The position numbers and the translations under genes are program-made. The notes under the pieces are model-generated. The model saw nothing but the letters and a program-made list of their open reading frames with translations, was not told the DNA's origin and did no database searches. This document shows, piece after piece, positions 16,686-26,195 of a DNA stretch of 64,000 nucleotides. The stretch covers positions 38,321 to 102,320 of the forward strand of contig JAGGRA010000032.1 in assembly GCA_018613035.1 (NCBI GenBank), read 5' to 3'. Numbering within the stretch: position 1 is the first letter of the stretch; each line of letters starts with the position of its first letter. The stretch is from Pseudomonas sp. ISL-84. Its GTDB lineage: Bacteria; Bacillota; Bacilli; Bacillales; Cytobacillaceae.

Positions 16686-17851
16686 AGGTAAAAAAATATA
16701 TAGCATCTTCAATGCCTGATGCAATGAAACAAATTCGGGCAGAGCTTGGGAATGAGGCTGTTATTTTAAATTCAAGAGTTGTTCATACTGGCGGAGTACT
16801 CGGCTTTTTTAAAAAAAGAAGCATAGAAGTGATGGCAGCGGTAGATCCAAAACGTGAAATAGAGAAGAAGCCTCTAATAAATCCTGCTTCTCCACAGAAA
16901 AGGACTTCTTCATACCAATCTCAGAAGAAAGCAGAGGAACAAACAAGAAAAGCAAACCTGCAATCAGATATCAAGCCATCGGATGAAATGATAAAGGAAA
17001 TTAGCGACCTGAAAAGAATGATGTCCAATTTGGCTGCCACCCAACAAAGCGGTCCATCCTATCCTGAAGCAATCAAGAAAGTTCAGGCCATTCTTAATGA
17101 GCAAGAACTGGAGAAAAACCTTCAGGATCAAGCTCTTGTCGCATTGCTTGAAAAATGGCATCAGAGCGGAGCAGGTGCAGGGGATTCTGAAGTGTTGGAG
17201 TGGACGGAAACAGAGCTGGAGAGAGAGATAGATGGAATTCCTTTTGGGGGAATATCTTTTACCAAAAAATATATCAATGTTGCAGGGCCAACTGGGGTCG
17301 GCAAGACAACCACACTTGCAAAAATGGCAGCAGAGTGTGTAATTAAGCATAAAAAAAAGGTTGCGTTTATTACAACAGATACCTATAGAATAGCGGCTAT
17401 CGATCAATTAAAAACTTATGCCAAAATATTAAATGTTCCTCTGGAGGTTTGCTATACAATAGAAGATTTCAAGCAAGCAGCAGAAAAGCTTAAAGAAAAT
17501 GATTTAATTTTAATTGATACAGCTGGCCGGAATTTCCGAAATAAACAGTATGTAGAAGATTTGCTAAATGTCATTGATTTTAAAAATGATATGGAAACCT
17601 TTTTAGTTCTCTCGCTTACAGCGAAACAGAGGGATATGGAGGATATCTACAGGCAATTTTCCATCATCGATATTGATAAGCTGATCTTTACGAAAGCAGA
17701 CGAAACCTCAACCTATGGAGCAATGTATAACTTAATCCATAAATATAAAAAAGGTGCAGCATATATAACAAATGGCCAGGATGTCCCGGATGATATCCTT
17801 GCTGCAGAGCCAAATGTTATTGTAAAGCAGTTATTGGGGACGATAAAATGA
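16682..17851 (+). CDS. flhF: Flagellar SRP-type GTPase FlhF
   Basis: FlhF is a GTPase related to Ffh and FtsY that helps set flagellar number and position. The 389-aa product has a variable basic N-terminus (B domain, residues 1-100), an N domain, and a G domain with P-loop GPTGVGKT at about 202-209, TTDTYRIAAIDQLKTYA (G2/I-box), DTAGRN (G3) and TKADE (G4). All GTP-binding motifs are intact. It overlaps both flhA and flhG by 4 bases, and FlhG is its partner that stimulates GTP hydrolysis. Confidence 0.97.
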   Translation: MKVKKYIASSMPDAMKQIRAELGNEAVILNSRVVHTGGVLGFFKKRSIEVMAAVDPKREIEKKPLINPASPQKRTSSYQSQKKAEEQTRKANLQSDIKPSDEMIKEISDLKRMMSNLAATQQSGPSYPEAIKKVQAILNEQELEKNLQDQALVALLEKWHQSGAGAGDSEVLEWTETELEREIDGIPFGGISFTKKYINVAGPTGVGKTTTLAKMAAECVIKHKKKVAFITTDTYRIAAIDQLKTYAKILNVPLEVCYTIEDFKQAAEKLKENDLILIDTAGRNFRNKQYVEDLLNVIDFKNDMETFLVLSLTAKQRDMEDIYRQFSIIDIDKLIFTKADETSTYGAMYNLIHKYKKGAAYITNGQDVPDDILAAEPNVIVKQLLGTIK

Positions 17852-18723
17852 ACGACCAGGCAGAGAAGCTGAGAGCGAGGCTGCTCGAGGAAAGCAGCAA
17901 ACGCCCCATGTCCAAAACAATAGCAGTTGTCAGCGGAAAAGGGGGCGTGGGGAAATCAAATTTCTCTTTGAATTTTTCTATTTCCCTGTGCCAAAAAGGC
18001 GATAAAGTTTTATTATTTGACATGGATATTGGAATGGGCAACCTTGATATCCTAATGGGAAGAACATCTACTTACTCTATAGCCGATTTTTTTGAAAAGA
18101 ATCGATCTTTAAACGATATTGTAGCAGAAGGCCCAAATGGACTCCGCTATATTGCCGGGGGAACGGGGCTTTCCCATATAGTAAAACTTGAGGATGAACA
18201 AATTTCAAGATTTACTGAGGAGTTGGCTGCCCTCATGGGAAACTATGATTATGTGATTTTTGATATGGGTGCGGGCATTACTGAGGAATCAGCAAGATTC
18301 ATCCTCTCAGTACAGGAAATTGCAGTGATTACAACACCTGAACCTACTTCGATTACTGATGCCTATTCGGCTATGAAGCAAATACATCTGCTGGATGACA
18401 GTATCCCTTTTTATATAGTCTTAAACAGGGCACAAGGAGAAAAGGAAGGTCAGGATACGTTTAAAAGACTTTCTGATGTTTTAAAAAGATTCCTAGGAAG
18501 AGAATCTTTTTTACTTGGTATTCTGCCTGATGACCGATACATCCAGCAGGCGGTAAAAAGACAAATTCCTTTTATCCTCTACCATGAAAAATCTCCTGCT
18601 GCGAAAGCTATTCAACATATGGCTGATAAAATGGGCTGCCGGCCAGCCGATTCGGCAGCAGGGAAAAATCATTCCTACCAATTTATATCAAAGCTAAAGA
18701 AATTTCTTTTTGAAAGGCAGTGA
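17848..18723 (+). CDS. flhG: Flagellar number regulator FlhG (MinD-like ATPase, YlxH)
   Basis: FlhG is a MinD/ParA-type ATPase that activates FlhF through its N-terminus and controls flagellar pattern. The 291-aa protein has the short N-terminal extension with the activator helix (DQAEKLRARLLEESSK), the deviant Walker A KGGVGKS at residues 31-37, DMDIGMGNLDILMG (switch I region) and VIFDMGAGI (Walker B-like). The C-terminus ends in a Lys/Phe-rich amphipathic segment (FISKLKKFLFERQ) suitable for membrane binding. In B. subtilis the gene is ylxH. It overlaps flhF and abuts cheB. Confidence 0.95.
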   Translation: MNDQAEKLRARLLEESSKRPMSKTIAVVSGKGGVGKSNFSLNFSISLCQKGDKVLLFDMDIGMGNLDILMGRTSTYSIADFFEKNRSLNDIVAEGPNGLRYIAGGTGLSHIVKLEDEQISRFTEELAALMGNYDYVIFDMGAGITEESARFILSVQEIAVITTPEPTSITDAYSAMKQIHLLDDSIPFYIVLNRAQGEKEGQDTFKRLSDVLKRFLGRESFLLGILPDDRYIQQAVKRQIPFILYHEKSPAAKAIQHMADKMGCRPADSAAGKNHSYQFISKLKKFLFERQ

Positions 18724-18728
18724 ATCAC

Positions 18729-19829
18729 ATGAAGAGAATCAACGTGCTTATTATAGATGATTCGGCCTTTATGAGGAAGCTTATTGCCGATTTTTTATCT
18801 CAGGATCCCCGACTGAATGTTGTGGGCACAGCAAGAAATGGAGAAGACGGACTAAGGAAGATAAAAGAATTAAATCCGGATGTTGTAACCATGGACGTTG
18901 AAATGCCTGTCCTTAATGGGCTTGCAGCTTTAAAGATTATTATGAAATCACGGCCAGTTCCGGTTGTGATGCTTTCCAGTACTACGAAGGAAGGCGCTGA
19001 TAATACATTCGCCGCCATGGAATATGGTGCAGTGGATTTTATTGCGAAGCCATCAGGAACGCTCTCTCTGGATTTACATAAAATAAAAGCCGAATTAGCA
19101 GAGAAAGTCGTGTCGGCAAGCAAAGCCAATATAACGAATCTGGGTATTATTTCTTCTCTTGGAAAAAATCGTAAGGAAATCGAGCGGAATTATAGTAAAA
19201 TAGAACTAAATAAGTCTATTGATCAATCAATTGGTGCTGCTATTAAATCAAGTACACATGATAAACGAATTATTTGTATCGGCACATCAACCGGCGGCCC
19301 AAGAGCCCTTCAAAAGGTTTTAACAAAGCTCCCAGGAGACCTGAATGCTCCAGTCTTAATTGTCCAGCATATGCCCGCAGGATTTACCAAATCACTGGCC
19401 AGCAGGTTGAATGGCTTGTCCGAATTGACTGTAAAGGAAGCTGAAAAAGGGGATATCCTTGAGAAAGGCACAGCATATATTGCTCCTGGTGGATTCCATC
19501 TGAAAGTGGGAAGTTCAGGGCGAGATCTGGTGCTTCAGCTGGATCAATCTCCTCCTAAAAACGGACATCGTCCCTCAGTGGATATTATGTTTCAATCTGT
19601 GAGTGAATTGATGGGTTTTCGGAAGATAGCAGTTATTATGACTGGAATGGGAGCAGATGGCAGAGAAGGCCTAGCTGCTATAAAAAAAAGCGGGGATGTA
19701 ATAGCGATTGCTGAATCAAAGGAAACCTCAATTGTTTTTGGGATGCCAAGAGCAGCAATTGAGGCTGGCTTAATAGATGATGTCCAAAATGTTGATCGAA
19801 TTGCAGAATCCATATTGAAATATGTTTAA
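18729..19829 (+). CDS. cheB: Chemotaxis protein-glutamate methylesterase/deamidase CheB
   Basis: CheB removes methyl groups from chemoreceptors and deamidates Gln residues, giving adaptation. I choose ATG 18729 (MKRINVLIIDDSAF), about 11 bases after an AAAGG site; a GTG at 18720 is in frame. The product is about 366 aa. The receiver domain has D10/D11 and phosphoacceptor D56 (VVTMDVEMPVLNG). The C-terminal methylesterase domain has the catalytic Ser in CIGTSTGGP, His in IVQHMPAGF and Asp in MTGMGADGREG. The 120-residue linker between the two domains is normal for CheB in bacilli. cheA follows at once. Confidence 0.97.
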   Translation: MKRINVLIIDDSAFMRKLIADFLSQDPRLNVVGTARNGEDGLRKIKELNPDVVTMDVEMPVLNGLAALKIIMKSRPVPVVMLSSTTKEGADNTFAAMEYGAVDFIAKPSGTLSLDLHKIKAELAEKVVSASKANITNLGIISSLGKNRKEIERNYSKIELNKSIDQSIGAAIKSSTHDKRIICIGTSTGGPRALQKVLTKLPGDLNAPVLIVQHMPAGFTKSLASRLNGLSELTVKEAEKGDILEKGTAYIAPGGFHLKVGSSGRDLVLQLDQSPPKNGHRPSVDIMFQSVSELMGFRKIAVIMTGMGADGREGLAAIKKSGDVIAIAESKETSIVFGMPRAAIEAGLIDDVQNVDRIAESILKYV

Positions 19830-19848
19830 AGCCGAGGGGTGCAGGCGC

Positions 19849-21885
19849 ATGGAGATGAACCAATATTTAGAGGTGTTTATTGAAGAAAGTAAGGAGCATT
19901 TGCAGGCATGTAATGAACAGCTTCTTAAATTAGAGAAAAAACCCGGAGATATTAAAATTGTTAACGAGATTTTTCGGTCGGCACATACATTAAAAGGCAT
20001 GTCGGCAACAATGGGATATGAGGATCTCGCAAGCCTTACCCACCAAATGGAGAATGTCCTTGATGCCATCAGAAACAAGAAAATTAAAGTGAATGCAGGA
20101 ATTCTGGATGTTATTTTTTTGGCTGTCGATGACCTCGAAGCAATGGTTCATTCCATTGCTGAAGGAGGGGACGGCAAAAGAGACGTTTCAAAAGCAGTTG
20201 CTAAATTAAAACTGATTGAAATGGGACAAAGCCATGCACAGGCTGAAGCAAAAGCAGAAACTGCTGTGGCACTCGCAGAGCCTTCAGCAGCTGTTAAAAG
20301 CACCTATGATGAATTTGAATTGACAGTCATTCAACAATCAAGGGAGCAAGGGTTTGAAACATATGAAATATCGATTGCATTGCGGGAGGATTGTTTACTG
20401 AAGGCAGCAAGAGTTTATATGGTTTTTGAAGTGCTGGAGAAAATGGGGGAAGTAATTAAAGCAACACCACCTGTAGAGGAGCTCGAAGAAGAGCAATTTG
20501 ACCAGGATTTCTCTATCACAATTGTGTCTCAGGAATCCCGGGAGGATATCCAGCAAAAACTATTGAAAGTGTCTGAAGTTGAGAAAGCAAACGTTATGCC
20601 GCTATCTCTTGATGACCTGCGCCATCAAGAGCCTGAAAAAGAGGAAGAAGCTCGGCCCCGATCCTCATCTGCAGATTTCAAAGTGGATGAAAGCCTGCCA
20701 AGGGAAGAAAAGAAAGCCCCTGCAGCCAAGCAGGCAAGCAATAAAACGATCAGGGTAAATATTGAAAGACTTGATATCCTGATGAATTTGTTTGAAGAAC
20801 TTGTTATTGACAGGGGACGGCTTGAGCAAATATCCCGGGAAGTAAACAATCAGGAGCTGCATGAGACTGTAGAACACATGTCAAGGATATCGGGTGATTT
20901 GCAAAATATTATCCTTAACATGAGAATGGTTCCAATCGAAACAGTATTTAATCGCTTCCCAAGAATGGTAAGACAGCTGGCGAGGGATTTAAATAAAAAA
21001 ATCAACCTCGAAATTGTCGGTGCAGAGACTGAACTTGATCGGACTGTCATTGATGAAATCGGTGATCCGCTTGTTCATTTAATCCGCAATGCGCTCGATC
21101 ATGGGGTCGAGACACCTGAAATTCGTAAAGCAAATGGGAAAAGTGAAGAAGGAAGTGTCATTCTAAAAGCTTATCACAGCGGCAATCATGTATTTATTGA
21201 AATTGAGGATGATGGTTCCGGCATCAGCAAAGAAAAGGTGATCAGTAAAGCGCTTAAGAACGGCATTATTACTGAACAAGCCGCTGCAGCTTTAACAGAC
21301 AAGCAGGCTTATGAATTAATATTTGCTTCCGGTTTCTCTACTGCCGAAAAAATATCAGATGTCTCCGGGCGAGGAGTTGGCCTGGATGTTGTGAAAAATA
21401 CAATCGAATCATTGGGCGGCTCAGTTTCCATTGATTCAAAAGTTGGCCAGGGCTCCATTTTCTCTATTCAGCTTCCGCTAACCTTATCAATCATTTCTGT
21501 CATGCTGGTGGAGATAGAAGAAGAAAAATTTGCCATACCCCTTTCCTCCATCATTGAAACAGCCATAATAAAAAAAGGTGATATCCTGAGTGCGCACAAC
21601 CAGAAAGTGATTGACTTCAGAGGAAAGGTTGTCCCGCTTCTTTCATTGAAAGATATCTTTAATGTTCCTTCGGAGAACCAGGATGGCGAATTTTTATCTG
21701 TTGTCATAGTCAGGAAAGGCGAAAAGATGGCTGGGCTGATAGTAGATTCCTTTATCGGCCAGCAAGAGATCGTTTTAAAATCGCTTGGAAATTATCTAAC
21801 CAATGTATTTGCCATTTCCGGAGCGACCATTCTTGGAGATGGCCAGGTTGCTTTAATTGTAGACTGCAATGCTTTGATTAAATAA
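19849..21885 (+). CDS. cheA: Chemotaxis histidine kinase CheA
   Basis: CheA autophosphorylates on receptor signal and passes phosphate to CheY and CheB. I choose ATG 19849 (MEMNQYLEVFIEES), 9 bases after GAGGGG; a longer frame starts at 19822. The product is about 678 aa. Domains: Hpt with H46 (FRSAHTLKGMSATMG); CheY-binding P2 at about 150-250; acidic and Pro-rich linker; dimerisation P3 at about 300; ATPase P4 with N box (LIRNALDHGVE), G1 (EIEDDGSGIS), F box (FASGFSTA) and G2 (VSGRGVGLDVV); and a CheW-like P5 from about 545. All catalytic motifs are present. It lies between cheB and cheW. Confidence 0.98.
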   Translation: MEMNQYLEVFIEESKEHLQACNEQLLKLEKKPGDIKIVNEIFRSAHTLKGMSATMGYEDLASLTHQMENVLDAIRNKKIKVNAGILDVIFLAVDDLEAMVHSIAEGGDGKRDVSKAVAKLKLIEMGQSHAQAEAKAETAVALAEPSAAVKSTYDEFELTVIQQSREQGFETYEISIALREDCLLKAARVYMVFEVLEKMGEVIKATPPVEELEEEQFDQDFSITIVSQESREDIQQKLLKVSEVEKANVMPLSLDDLRHQEPEKEEEARPRSSSADFKVDESLPREEKKAPAAKQASNKTIRVNIERLDILMNLFEELVIDRGRLEQISREVNNQELHETVEHMSRISGDLQNIILNMRMVPIETVFNRFPRMVRQLARDLNKKINLEIVGAETELDRTVIDEIGDPLVHLIRNALDHGVETPEIRKANGKSEEGSVILKAYHSGNHVFIEIEDDGSGISKEKVISKALKNGIITEQAAAALTDKQAYELIFASGFSTAEKISDVSGRGVGLDVVKNTIESLGGSVSIDSKVGQGSIFSIQLPLTLSIISVMLVEIEEEKFAIPLSSIIETAIIKKGDILSAHNQKVIDFRGKVVPLLSLKDIFNVPSENQDGEFLSVVIVRKGEKMAGLIVDSFIGQQEIVLKSLGNYLTNVFAISGATILGDGQVALIVDCNALIK

Positions 21886-21940
21886 TGTCATAGTTTATGT
21901 GATCCCATATTTACTATTTAAGAGTTTATTTAGTTATTAT

Positions 21941-21979
21941 GCTCTGTTTACTGTAACCAACAGGCAAGTTTAACAGAGC
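21941..21979 (+). promoter_or_regulatory. Inverted repeat between cheA and cheW
   Basis: GCTCTGTT (21941-21948) and AACAGAGC (21972-21979) form a perfect 8-bp stem, and the loop holds a second CTGT/ACAG pair. It occupies the 117-base cheA-cheW gap about 10 bases before the cheW SD. There is no T-run, so it is not a plain terminator. An RNA stability or processing element is my best guess. Confidence 0.35.
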
Positions 21980-22002
21980 TATCCAGCAAAGGAGTGACCA
22001 GA

Positions 22003-22476
22003 ATGACTGAGGCGGCAGTGGCAGATTTTAAATTAATCGTGTTTCAATTGAAAGATAAGGAATATGCTATTCCAGTTAACCAGGTACGTTCGATCGAAAA
22101 GGTGCAGTACATAACAAGAGTTCCGCGAACAGCCGGCTTTGTGAAAGGGGTTATAAATCTGCGGGGGGTTGTTACACCAATCATCAGCCTAAGAAGCAGG
22201 TTTAACCTTGAGGAGGCCGAGTATACCGACCATACCCGAGTTATAATTACCGTTTTGGATGGTGTGGAGGTAGGCCTGATCGTTGATTCTGCCAATGATG
22301 TAATCGATGTATCCGCAGAATCAGTTGAGCCTCCTCCTGAGGTTGTCGGTGCCGAAGAGGCAGATTTTATAAAAGGTGTTACAAAAATTGATAAAAGATT
22401 AATGATATTAATAGATTTGGAAAAAGTTCTTAATCCTGATGAACTGGCAATCCAGAGCGAAGCAGAAGGAATGTAA
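22003..22476 (+). CDS. cheW: Chemotaxis coupling protein CheW
   Basis: CheW couples chemoreceptors to CheA. I choose ATG 22003 (MTEAAVADFKLIVFQL), 8 bases after AAAGGAG; a GTG at 21994 lies inside the SD. The product is about 157 aa and is a single CheW domain with EYAIPVNQVRSIEK, VKGVINLRGVVTPIISLR and GLIVDSANDVIDVS, all conserved. It is followed by cheC after only one base between stop and start. Confidence 0.97.
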   Translation: MTEAAVADFKLIVFQLKDKEYAIPVNQVRSIEKVQYITRVPRTAGFVKGVINLRGVVTPIISLRSRFNLEEAEYTDHTRVIITVLDGVEVGLIVDSANDVIDVSAESVEPPPEVVGAEEADFIKGVTKIDKRLMILIDLEKVLNPDELAIQSEAEGM

Positions 22477-22477
22477 G

Positions 22478-23122
22478 ATGAATTCTATAAAAAAAAATAT
22501 CAGCTCGATGCATTTGGATATTTTAAAAGAAATCGGCAATATTGGTGCAGGCCATGCTGCGACGGCTCTTTCTACTCTGCTCGATAAAAAAATAGATATG
22601 ACAGTTCCGGATGTAAGGGTTGTTTCTTTTGAGGAAATGATGGACATGGCCGGGGGTTCAGATAATATAGTGGCCGGGGTATTTCTGAGGATTGAAGGAG
22701 ATGCGCCAGGCAGCATGTTCTTTGTTCTGCCGCTGAAACAGGCAGAGATATTTATTCAAGCATTGCCTGGCAGCATTGTTTTCAATGCAGAAGAAACGCC
22801 TTACAATGAACTTGCTTTATCTGCCCTGCAAGAACTAGGGAATATCCTTTCAGGTTCTTATTTATCTTCCTTATCTGATTTTACGAACCTGTCCCTATTT
22901 CCATCTGTGCCCATGCTTAGCATTGATATGGTCGGAGCCATTATCGGCACTGGTTTGCTTGAAATTTCCCAAGTAAGCGATTATGCCATCGTGATCGATA
23001 CGGCCTTGAACGAAGAAAGTCAATCTGACGGGGATTCCGTTAAAGGCCATTTCTTCCTGCTTCCGGACCCTGAGTCCTTTAAAATCATTTTTAAAGCATT
23101 GGGAGTCCCGGATCATGAATAA
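22478..23122 (+). CDS. cheC: CheY-P phosphatase CheC
   Basis: CheC dephosphorylates CheY-P weakly and, with CheD, forms part of the Bacillus-type adaptation loop. I choose ATG 22478 ([16 protein letters not shown]), preceded by a GAAGGAA-like site at the end of cheW. The product is about 214 aa and contains two phosphatase helices: [20 protein letters not shown] and [19 protein letters not shown], each with the E-x-x-N pair. The domain resembles the central part of FliY upstream. Its 3' end overlaps cheD by 8 bases, fitting the known CheC-CheD complex. Confidence 0.96.
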   Translation: MNSIKKNISSMHLDILKEIGNIGAGHAATALSTLLDKKIDMTVPDVRVVSFEEMMDMAGGSDNIVAGVFLRIEGDAPGSMFFVLPLKQAEIFIQALPGSIVFNAEETPYNELALSALQELGNILSGSYLSSLSDFTNLSLFPSVPMLSIDMVGAIIGTGLLEISQVSDYAIVIDTALNEESQSDGDSVKGHFFLLPDPESFKIIFKALGVPDHE

Positions 23123-23612
23123 GCTGCTTGAAACAGTAAAAGTTGGTATAGCAGATATGAATATTGTTAAAACGCCGAATTTAATCAGGACATCAGGATT
23201 AGGATCCTGTGTAGGGGTAGTGGTATTTGATCTTGGCTTCGGGATTGCAGGCCTCGCCCATGTGATGCTCCCCGACTCATCTCTTGCAAAAGGAGCAGCC
23301 TTTAATTCAGCTAAATATGCCGATACGGCAATCAGGGAACTCGTCAGCCTCATATCAAAGAGCGGCGCGAGGTCTTCCTGTTTAAAAGCAAAGATTGCTG
23401 GAGGAGCCCAAATGTTTCAGTTTTCTTCCGGCAGTGATTTAATGAGAATCGGTCCCAGAAACGTGGAAGCTGTGAAAAAGGAGCTGACATTATTAAAGAT
23501 TGACATTCTCGCAGAAGATGTAGGCGGAAACAGCGGAAGAACCATCGAATTCGACCCGGCAACAGGCAAATTAAATATCCGGACTGTCAATAAAGGTGAA
23601 TTCATGATTTAA
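23115..23612 (+). CDS. cheD: Chemoreceptor glutamine deamidase CheD
   Basis: CheD deamidates receptor Gln residues and is released from CheC by CheY-P level. The 165-aa product carries the catalytic Cys32 in [12 protein letters not shown] and His49 in [10 protein letters not shown], followed by KIAGGAQMF, all diagnostic. The start overlaps cheC. It is the last che gene; a 387-base stretch with a repeat element and a promoter separates it from sigD. Confidence 0.97.
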   Translation: MNKLLETVKVGIADMNIVKTPNLIRTSGLGSCVGVVVFDLGFGIAGLAHVMLPDSSLAKGAAFNSAKYADTAIRELVSLISKSGARSSCLKAKIAGGAQMFQFSSGSDLMRIGPRNVEAVKKELTLLKIDILAEDVGGNSGRTIEFDPATGKLNIRTVNKGEFMI

Positions 23613-23720
23613 GGGCTGCTAAATAATGGATAGATGAATGCCTGCCTTAGATGGCCAAAATAAATCAGTTTTTTATCCAAAGGCTGTGTCAAAGCCCATT
23701 GTTGATTTTGGCATCCTATT

Positions 23721-23815
23721 GATTGGAGCTTGTCAAAGGGATACCCTGTATGCGCGAGTGCGCCGAGGAGCATCGGACCGCCCGCAGTTCGCTAGCTCTT
23801 GGAGCGGAAATCAAC
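23721..23815. repeat. Degenerate copy of the MITE-like intergenic repeat
   Basis: The block starts with GATTGGAGC and ends with TTGGAGCGGAAATCAAC, the inner arms of the repeat family seen at 32544-32781. Between them, GCGCCGAGGAGCATCGG and CGCCCGCAGTTCGCTAGC correspond to the GC-rich centre of the 32 kb copy with many changes. The outer ends are less clear (AGGCTGTGTC at 23682 may be the left end). The open frame 23638-23928 crosses the repeat and shows no gene-like features. Confidence 0.6.
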
Positions 23816-23930
23816 AGGCGAATTTAATAGATCTAATCCAGCTCCCGGCTGGTAACTGCTTTCCCGATCACTTATATACCTTGCAGAAAAAGCCTTGGAT
23901 TATCAGCTGGATAGAGTCTGAGTTTTAATA

Positions 23931-23957
23931 TTGTTAGAGGAAATATTTTGATATAAT
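23931..23957 (+). promoter_or_regulatory. Probable sigma-A promoter of sigD (extended -10)
   Basis: A TATAAT box at 23952-23957 is preceded by TGA, giving an extended -10 (TGnTATAAT). TTGTTA at 23931-23936 is a candidate -35 box at a short 15-bp spacing. It lies about 43 bases before the sigD ATG and between the repeat and the gene. It suggests that sigD is transcribed both from the long fla/che operon and locally. Confidence 0.65.
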
Positions 23958-23999
23958 AGCGATAATTAATAGAAATGGGAACGTTTGAGGAGGATGGCC

Positions 24000-24761
24000 A
24001 TGGCAGAGCTAACGATTGAAGAAAATACATACTGGGCTAAATGGGTCGACTCTCGTGATGCTCAAGCGGGGAACTTTCTTGCGAAGAGATATATGCCTCT
24101 CGTAAGCTATCATGTGCAGCGAATATCTGTGAACCTTCCTAAAAGTGTTTCAAGAGACGATATACGAAGCCTTGGTATGATGGGATTATACGATGCTTTG
24201 GAAAAATTTGATCCTAAGAGAGATTTAAAGTTTGATACATACGCTTCCTTTCGAATCCGGGGTGCGATTTTAGACGGATTAAGAAAAGAAGATTGGCTTC
24301 CCCGGAGTACAAGGGAGAAAGCCAAGAAAATTGAAGCGGCTATGGAAAACCTGGAGCAGCGGCTGATGCGAAATGCTACGGTAGGGGAAATTGCCGACGA
24401 GGTTCAAATGGGGGAAGAAGAAGTTTATACAGTAATGAACGAACACTTTTATGCAAACGTTTTATCAATCGATGAACAGCCTGGCGATTCTGATGATAAA
24501 GAAGGCGGTTCATTTGCCATTAAGGATGACAAAGCAGTTATACCGGAAGAAAAGGTATTGAAAAACGAGATACTGGAAGAAATGGCCGAAAGAATCCTGC
24601 AATTGAATGAAAAAGAACAGCTGGTTATCAGTTTATTTTACAAGGAAGAATTAACTTTAACAGAAATAGGCGAAGTGATGGGTTTGTCAACATCGCGAAT
24701 ATCCCAGATTCATTCCAAAGCTATATTTAAGCTCAGACAGTCGCTGGGAAAAGTTTTATAA
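24000..24761 (+). CDS. sigD: RNA polymerase sigma factor SigD (flagellar, FliA/sigma-28)
   Basis: SigD directs transcription of flagellin, motor stator, chemoreceptor and autolysin genes. I choose ATG 24000 (MAELTIEENTYWAKW), 6 bases after GAGGAGG; the ATG at 23994 abuts the SD. The product is about 253 aa. Region 2 includes LGMMGLYDALEKFDPKRDLK and FDTYASFRIRGAILDGLR (-10 recognition); region 3 has DWLPRSTREKAKKIE; region 4 has LTLTEIGEVMGLSTSRISQI (helix-turn-helix for the -35 box). In B. subtilis it is the next-to-last gene of the operon; here three genes follow before rpsB. Confidence 0.98.
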   Translation: MAELTIEENTYWAKWVDSRDAQAGNFLAKRYMPLVSYHVQRISVNLPKSVSRDDIRSLGMMGLYDALEKFDPKRDLKFDTYASFRIRGAILDGLRKEDWLPRSTREKAKKIEAAMENLEQRLMRNATVGEIADEVQMGEEEVYTVMNEHFYANVLSIDEQPGDSDDKEGGSFAIKDDKAVIPEEKVLKNEILEEMAERILQLNEKEQLVISLFYKEELTLTEIGEVMGLSTSRISQIHSKAIFKLRQSLGKVL

Positions 24762-24800
24762 AACTTGCCCGGCTCCTATCTGCAGAAAGAAGGAATCAGT

Positions 24801-26195
24801 ATGGAAATTCAGTTTCAGATTTTAGTTGATAGAAATCGTTTATCTGCCATGCTGCAGCCCATAGACAGCAATGAAATAAAAGGGATCTCATCAGAAATAA
24901 TAAAGAACCTTCTTGCCAGGGAGAAAATTACCTTTGGGATAAATGAAGAGGCGATAAAAAGGATTTGCCAGGACCCCCTTTCCGTGCAATATCCTATCAT
25001 CATCGCCGAAGGGGTTCCTGCAGAAAACGGCAATGATGCGTATTTGCAGAATGAAATCCGCTATGCGGAAAAAACAAAAAGAGAAAAGTTCAACTTCAGA
25101 GATGTCCTTCATATTCCTTCTGTACAAAGAGGACAGATTTTAGCGTCCATTATCTCCCCAACACCAGGCACAGCCGGAAAGGATATTTTCGGTCATTCTA
25201 TCCCCGCAAAGAATGGCAAGCCATTAAGAGTTAAGCCAGGCAAGAATGTAATTTTAAATGGAGAAAAATTTTATTCTTTAATGGATGGCCAGGTAAGCTT
25301 CACCTCCAATTTCATCTCTGTGAATCCAATTTTTGAAGTGAACGGGGACCTTGACTTAAAAACTGGGAATATAGACTTTGTAGGGAATGTTTTGATTAGA
25401 GGAAATGTCCCGCCGGGCTATGAGATTAAAGCCGGAGGAGATATTATTGTCTACGGCCTCGTAGAAGGTTCCGTGCTCCAGGCAGACGGCAATATAATTG
25501 TTTCAGGAGGAATTACCGGCAGCCATAAAGGATCAGTTACATCCCGCGGGAATATTCAGGCAGCTTACCTTAACCAGGCAAATATCAAAGCTGAACATGA
25601 TATAGTAATAAGAAAGTCAGTACTCCATAGCCAATTGCATGCCGGAGGAGCAATCCGCTGCAGCCAAGCAATGGTGATTGGAGGAAAGCTGGTGTCCGGG
25701 TCTGACATTGAAATTAAAGAATCCGGGAATCATTTATTCACTAAGACTGAGCTTTATGCCGGAATGGATGCTGCTTTGGCAGAAAAGGAAAAAGCGCTTA
25801 TGGATGAAACTCTCATGCTGCGCGATAACCATAAAAAACTCGATAGCATTGAGAAAAAGCTTTTGGAAATAGCCCGATTGATAGGAAGACTGACAGATGA
25901 CCAAAAATCGATTATCCTCAAACAGCGAACAACTAAGGCCCATATACAAAGTGAACGAAAAAAATTGGCTCAAAAGCTTATAGACCTGGAAAGGGAGAAA
26001 GAAGAAAAATTGGGTGCAGCAGTATTAATTCATGAAAGAGTCTTTCCCAATACAGCTTTACATTTCGGGAAATACTCAAAGGTGATTCAGCAAAAAAACA
26101 GATGTGTAAAATACTATTTCACAATGGGTGAGATTCGATTTGAGCCGCTTGTCAAAGGGAAATCTGACCTTGATAAAGGATGTGGGCGGGCATGA
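24801..26195 (+). CDS. DUF342/FapA family protein
   Basis: I choose ATG 24801 (MEIQFQILVDRNRL) after AGAAAGAAGGA; the frame is open back to 24765. The product is about 464 aa. An N-terminal mixed region of about 170 residues contains SPTPGTAGKDIFGHSIPAKNG in pieces (TPGTAGKDIFG, IPAKNGKPLRVKPG). The middle is a right-handed beta-helix-like repeat region with VLIRGNVPPGYEIKAGGDII and NIIVSGGITG, typical of DUF342. A coiled coil at about 320-410 and a small C-terminal domain complete it. The family member FapA is linked to flagellar assembly in Vibrio; the role in bacilli is not known to me. The B. subtilis operon lacks a gene here. Confidence 0.85.
   Translation: MEIQFQILVDRNRLSAMLQPIDSNEIKGISSEIIKNLLAREKITFGINEEAIKRICQDPLSVQYPIIIAEGVPAENGNDAYLQNEIRYAEKTKREKFNFRDVLHIPSVQRGQILASIISPTPGTAGKDIFGHSIPAKNGKPLRVKPGKNVILNGEKFYSLMDGQVSFTSNFISVNPIFEVNGDLDLKTGNIDFVGNVLIRGNVPPGYEIKAGGDIIVYGLVEGSVLQADGNIIVSGGITGSHKGSVTSRGNIQAAYLNQANIKAEHDIVIRKSVLHSQLHAGGAIRCSQAMVIGGKLVSGSDIEIKESGNHLFTKTELYAGMDAALAEKEKALMDETLMLRDNHKKLDSIEKKLLEIARLIGRLTDDQKSIILKQRTTKAHIQSERKKLAQKLIDLEREKEEKLGAAVLIHERVFPNTALHFGKYSKVIQQKNRCVKYYFTMGEIRFEPLVKGKSDLDKGCGRA

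Noticed and set aside
23638..23928. Open frame of 96 codons between cheD and sigD
   Set aside because: It crosses the degenerate repeat, has no good SD and shows no protein motif.
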